A stretch of 64,000 bases of DNA from Halichoerus grypus (lineage: Eukaryota > Chordata > Mammalia > Carnivora > Phocidae): contig NC_135712.1 of the NCBI RefSeq assembly GCF_964656455.1, forward strand, positions 65,353,239 to 65,417,238. The letters run 5' to 3'. The position numbers and the translations under genes were made by a program. Numbering within the stretch: the first letter of the stretch is position 1; every line of letters starts with the position of its first letter. A model generated the notes under the pieces. The model had not been told where the DNA came from. It was given only the letters and a program-made list of their open reading frames with translations, and did no database searches. Below are positions 60,501 through 64,000 of the stretch, in pieces.

Positions 60501-62268
60501 TGAGTGGTTTCCTGAGCATTTCCTGAGGAATTAACTTTTTGTTCAGTCATTCAATAGTTTACAAAGAAGTGCATATATATCAGCAATTAACTTTAGACCC
60601 AGTGTCTGATGCGGAGTCATAATAAAAGCAGAAAAGGTTTTGCTTTCTTCCAATATTAGAAAGGACATATTTTCCAATGTGCTTACCAAAAAAAAGGGGA
60701 GAGTAAATTGCTTCTTACCCTATATTTGGATTAGCAGTAGGAGATGAGATTAACTTCACCCCCTTTTACGTGGAAAAAATAGATATTTATGACCTTATTA
60801 ACATTTGGAGCAGATAGTTAACCTCAATATGTGTGAAAAGATATTATGTTCTCTAAATCATGACATTTGTTGTAAAACAAAGCAACACAAAAAGGTGCAA
60901 AAACACTTACTCATTTCATTAGAAATGACTTTTAAATCTGGAAAAATCTTAATAATACAAGCATTTATTTTACAGGAAAAAACTTGCTGCTTAGTACCAC
61001 CATTACTAGGTTGGTAATTTAGTATGCCAAATTACTGAAGCAAGACTAACATCAACTGATATAGGACTCAAGGAAAATAAATTAGAGTATTTTTTCTTAT
61101 TTAGCTTACAACTCAAATATTTATGTTAAAACATTAAGACAGAATTATAAATAAAAATCAGTATAGATACTTTATATGTAAGTTTTAATGGAAACTTTTT
61201 AAAAAGCTCTTTTTTGTTCTTGTTATATAGCCAGCCTAAGATTAGCAAATGTCCCATTGGTAATGTTTGGTACCATGTACAGTACAAAATGAAAGAGAAA
61301 GGGAAATTTATAAAGTGATTTTTAGAAACTAGTAGATTCTTTAGTGAATAGATGGAAATGAATTATTTAGAGAAGCATAGGTTCTCAAAGAATTTGGTAA
61401 AATAAGTGTCTAGTTCTTTTTAAAAAAATTTTTGGAGAATACTTTCAGTTTGGTATTTACTTATTAAATATACTTCATCAACATATTTTCTTTTATATAC
61501 ATAAACTAGGGATACAGGTATTAATTTGAGAAAAGTGAAAAGTTATGACACTCTTTCATAACTTTCTGACAGCTCTAATATTTTATAGTCATCTCAGCCC
61601 CGCTCAATTTATCTAATTGTATCTTGCAACTAACAGGGCGTAAAAAGTTTGATGTTAGTTTTAGTAGCTAAATAGAACTGGCTGACCCAAGGTAAAATTG
61701 GGAAGATCACATTTTTTGTCTTAGTTTTCTCCATCTTTTTATCATAACCCTTTCCCACAGATATTCCACTACGTAGAATTTTCATGTTACGTTCTACCAC
61801 TCTGGGCTTGCTATTGTTGCATTTAATTTTATATTGAAATTTGCCTCCTTTATCCCTTAGGAATTTTGGACCCCACATGCCAAATGGTTAATATGATAAA
61901 CTTACATAGCTTAATATTCTAATGGTAGTGATATAGAGTTTTGGGAATCAACTAATACATGTGGAGATGTCCTTTTGACTCAATGAGTACCTCTATTTCC
62001 CTCCAACTTCTCTACCTTTTCCCCAACACACCTCATCACCTTTAGACTGATTCATTAGTAATTTTAATGGTAAGAATTCACAACCAGAAAAAGGGAAATG
62101 GTAGAATAGTAAGTCATTTGGGTGAGATATTTTGGACTAAGAAAGATATTTGCTGTCAAATTGTGTTGTGTATAATCCCTACCAAACTTATTTTTCATTA
62201 GCTCAGTCCTATGATATTGTATCATCTTAAAGGACTTCTCAATCTCATTAACTTTTTTTTCTATGTAG
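60500..62268. other. Intron, no recognised feature
   Basis: AT-rich intron leading to exon 6. Nothing recognised. Confidence 0.55.
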
Positions 62269-62423
62269 TGAACCATTCATAATATTTTCTGGTGGATTGT
62301 CCTATGACAAAGCTTGCAGAAGACCAAGTTTAACCATCATGCATGGAAAAGCAATTACAGTGCTTGAAATGGATCATCCTATTGTTGAATTTCTTACTTT
62401 ATGTGAAACACCCTATCCAAATG
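62269..62423 (+). CDS. STXBP5L: STXBP5L internal exon 6 of 6 (WD40 region)
   Basis: A 155-nt exon after a long T-rich tract ending ctatgtag, with a gtaagt donor. The leading T completes AG|T (Ser), 51 codons follow, and a final G opens the next codon (phase 1). It encodes EPFIIFSGGLSYDKACRRPS, then LTIMHGKAITVLEMDHPIVE and FLTLCETPYPN. GGLSYD and the FLTLCETPYPN segment are highly conserved in tomosyns; KACRRPSLTIMHGKAI is the tomosyn-2 form as I recall it. The next exon is beyond the right edge. No stop codons or frameshifts occur in any of the six exons. Confidence 0.94.
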
Positions 62424-62544
62424 GTAAGTAAAAAAAATAAATGAAACTATTAATGTTGAAAATCATTTTTGAAGTAAGTTCCTAATGAAATTAAGCTTAA
62501 ATATTTTTAGTTTTGGCAGCTGACATCCACTGTGGTACAACACT

Positions 62545-62935
62545 GTGAGCTACAGGTGCTGGAGCAGGTTCTGCAACTGTACCTACTTGACAAACTGGAA
62601 GTAAGACAGATGTAGTACAGCAGTGCTGGAGTTTCAGGTTCTTATATCAGGTAAGTGCTTTAAACTTTGATAAGGATGGTGGAAGCTGAGCTGGGAGGGT
62701 CCGATAGGGGTCCAGGGTGAAATCACTTGGGGAAACTGAGGTCTCCTAATAGCCTCTCCTAGACCAGCTCCACCCATCCCATTCCAAAACTAATCAAAGT
62801 TAAAGCACTTACCTGATATCAGTGATCTATAACTCTGGTGGTAGTGCATCTGTTTCACATCTGGCTTTGCTTCAGATGCAACTGCAGCACCTCTGATTAT
62901 TCTAGGATTGCTGATGTGTGGTTAGTGATTTATTT
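62545..62935. repeat. Long imperfect inverted repeat (palindromic DNA element?)
   Basis: The arm 62644-62670 (atatcaggtaagtgctttaa + actttga) is the near-perfect reverse complement of 62794-62819. Weaker complementarity continues outward: aggtgctgg near 62555 pairs with cagcacct near 62886, and cagatgtagtac near 62607 with gtagtgcatctg near 62840. The arms are about 110 bp with a 120-bp GC-richer centre (ccgataggggtccagggtg). It looks like an ancient inverted-repeat DNA transposon or a foldback; family not recognised. Confidence 0.65.
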
Positions 62936-63199
62936 CAATTTTGAGAATAATTTAGAAGGGCTTTTGGGAGGAGAGATGCATCCTGAATATAAAGACTTTT
63001 TGTAAACATAAAAACTAAACTTATGTGCAAACTGTATAATGAAATCTAATAATAATGAAATATATTAGTAATCTAAAAACTGAGACGGGTGAAACATAAA
63101 AAGCAAAATATGAGTTTATGATTAAAACAACATAGTATGTATGTGTGTATGTACATATATATATAAAACTACAATTTCAAGAGGGAACATATATAAGAG

Positions 63200-63410
63200 A
63201 AAGAATACTAGACTTGGAGGCACAGTATTTGGTTTTATGATTTAGCTCTGTCATTCACTAGCTGGGTGACCTTGGGTAAATCATTTTACTTTTATGAGTT
63301 AGATTTATCGTTTTTAGAAAGAGTATAGTAATAACGCCACATGACTATTGGAAGGCCAAAATGAGCACACTTTGTAACTATGAAGATCTATAAATTGTTT
63401 TATTACAACT
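63200..63410 (+). repeat. MIR SINE, sense
   Basis: Clear core ctctgtcattcactagctgg followed by gtgaccttgggtaaatcatt. Confidence 0.85.
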
Positions 63411-63534
63411 GTATTAATTTGCTTTAAATTCTTTAGTTTCATATTTAAAGATGGGATAAATTAATATGAAATAACAGTCAATGAGGCACTTTATTTCCAG
63501 AGTTGCTGGGACAGACAAGTTACCTGTGTTGTTA

Positions 63535-64000
63535 ATTAATCAACAAATATTTATTGGATGCTTCTATGGTCTCAGTACTACAAGGACTTATTGACAATAC
63601 AGATGAAGTATGAAACTGATCTCTGATGTCAAATCACATAAAATCTAGTTGGATGAGGGAGATAATTATGACTTAAGTTTAAAAAATATAACACTTAAGT
63701 GCTGAGTTATATGGGTCAGAGTTTAAATAATATACTAATTTACAGGCTAGTAAGATAGTCAATAGCTAAAATATTCTCACAAAACTTCATGGAAAAATAA
63801 GCTTTAGGTAGACTTTGAAGAATGACTTGGCATTTGAAAAGGATATTGAGTAAAGGTTTTAGAATTTGTAAGGTTTGCTAGAGTGAGATCAACTTAGAGA
63901 AAAAACTGAAAGCCTTTTAGAGGTATTTGGAAATAGGGAACTACAGAAGAATTTTGAGAAAATATTAAGGTGAAAGAAAGCAATGCTTTTAGTAAAATTT
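63535..64000 (-). repeat. L2 LINE 3' region, antisense, runs off the edge
   Basis: caacaaatatttattggatg, tgtcaaatcacataaaatct-agttggatga and the later gactttgaagaatgacttgg block follow the reverse L2 order seen at 4740-5370. Confidence 0.65.

Larger units (their letters stand above)
1..64000 (+). other. STXBP5L: STXBP5L gene body, partial (introns plus six internal exons)
   Basis: Everything in the window is transcribed as part of this gene if the exon calls are right. Intron lengths between called exons are 6606, 25598, 4781, 16888 and 6101 nt, with splice phases 2, 0, 0, 1 and 2, each matching across its junction. Both ends of the window are intronic. I saw no second host gene, CpG island or convincing antisense gene in the introns; the longer open frames elsewhere are fragments of L1, LTR or SINE sequence. 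Confidence 0.88.

Overview
The window is vertebrate nuclear DNA: AT-rich, intron-dominated, with short exons bounded by AG/GT splice signals and no bacterial-style gene packing. About fourteen tRNA-derived Can-SINE (SINEC) copies with the GGCGCCTGGGTGGCTCAG head and a CT-rich/AATAAA tail mark it as Carnivora. The SINE subtype and the L1 3' ends look arctoid (bear, seal or mustelid type) rather than dog or cat; that last step rests on memory of SINE subfamilies.

One protein-coding gene is visible, on the + strand and running off both ends. Six internal exons (1809-1943, 8550-8613, 34212-34295, 39077-39200, 56089-56167, 62269-62423) join in frame, with matching splice phases, into about 213 codons. 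They encode part of the WD40 beta-propeller region of syntaxin-binding protein 5-like (STXBP5L, tomosyn-2). Tomosyns are cytosolic, lethal giant larvae-related proteins that bind syntaxin/SNAP-25 and restrain SNARE-dependent exocytosis. No promoter, first exon, last exon or 3'UTR lies in the window.

The introns (about 6.6, 25.6, 4.8, 16.9 and 6.1 kb) are filled with layered transposons. 0-9 kb: old MIR/L2, one SINE and a GAAA microsatellite. 9.4-15 kb: a 5'-inverted (twin-primed) L1 carrying a SINE-in-SINE and a U6 snRNA retropseudogene, then further L1 pieces. 15-21 kb: LTR-like sequence, MLT1 LTRs, hAT-type DNA transposon remnants and a decayed endogenous retrovirus with protease/RT/RNase H remnants. 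21-29 kb: ancient L1 sequence broken by six younger insertions. 30-33 kb: a twin-primed L1, containing a SINE whose tail holds another twin-primed L1. 40-46 kb: a Tigger-like DNA transposon split by a tiny inverted L1, and a 102-bp minimal inverted L1. 46-54 kb: a near-complete antisense L1 whose 5'UTR is made of about 72-bp tandem units plus a 236-bp duplication. 56-64 kb: two exons, SINEs, MIR/L2, and a long inverted repeat just downstream of the last exon that carries a perfect splice-donor match.

No new protein system is apparent. The points of interest are retrotransposition mechanism (several 5' inversions, a tailless U6 copy, tandem L1 promoter units) and a possible cryptic exon. Repeat family names come from recognition of consensus patterns and were not checked by search; edges of old repeats are approximate.
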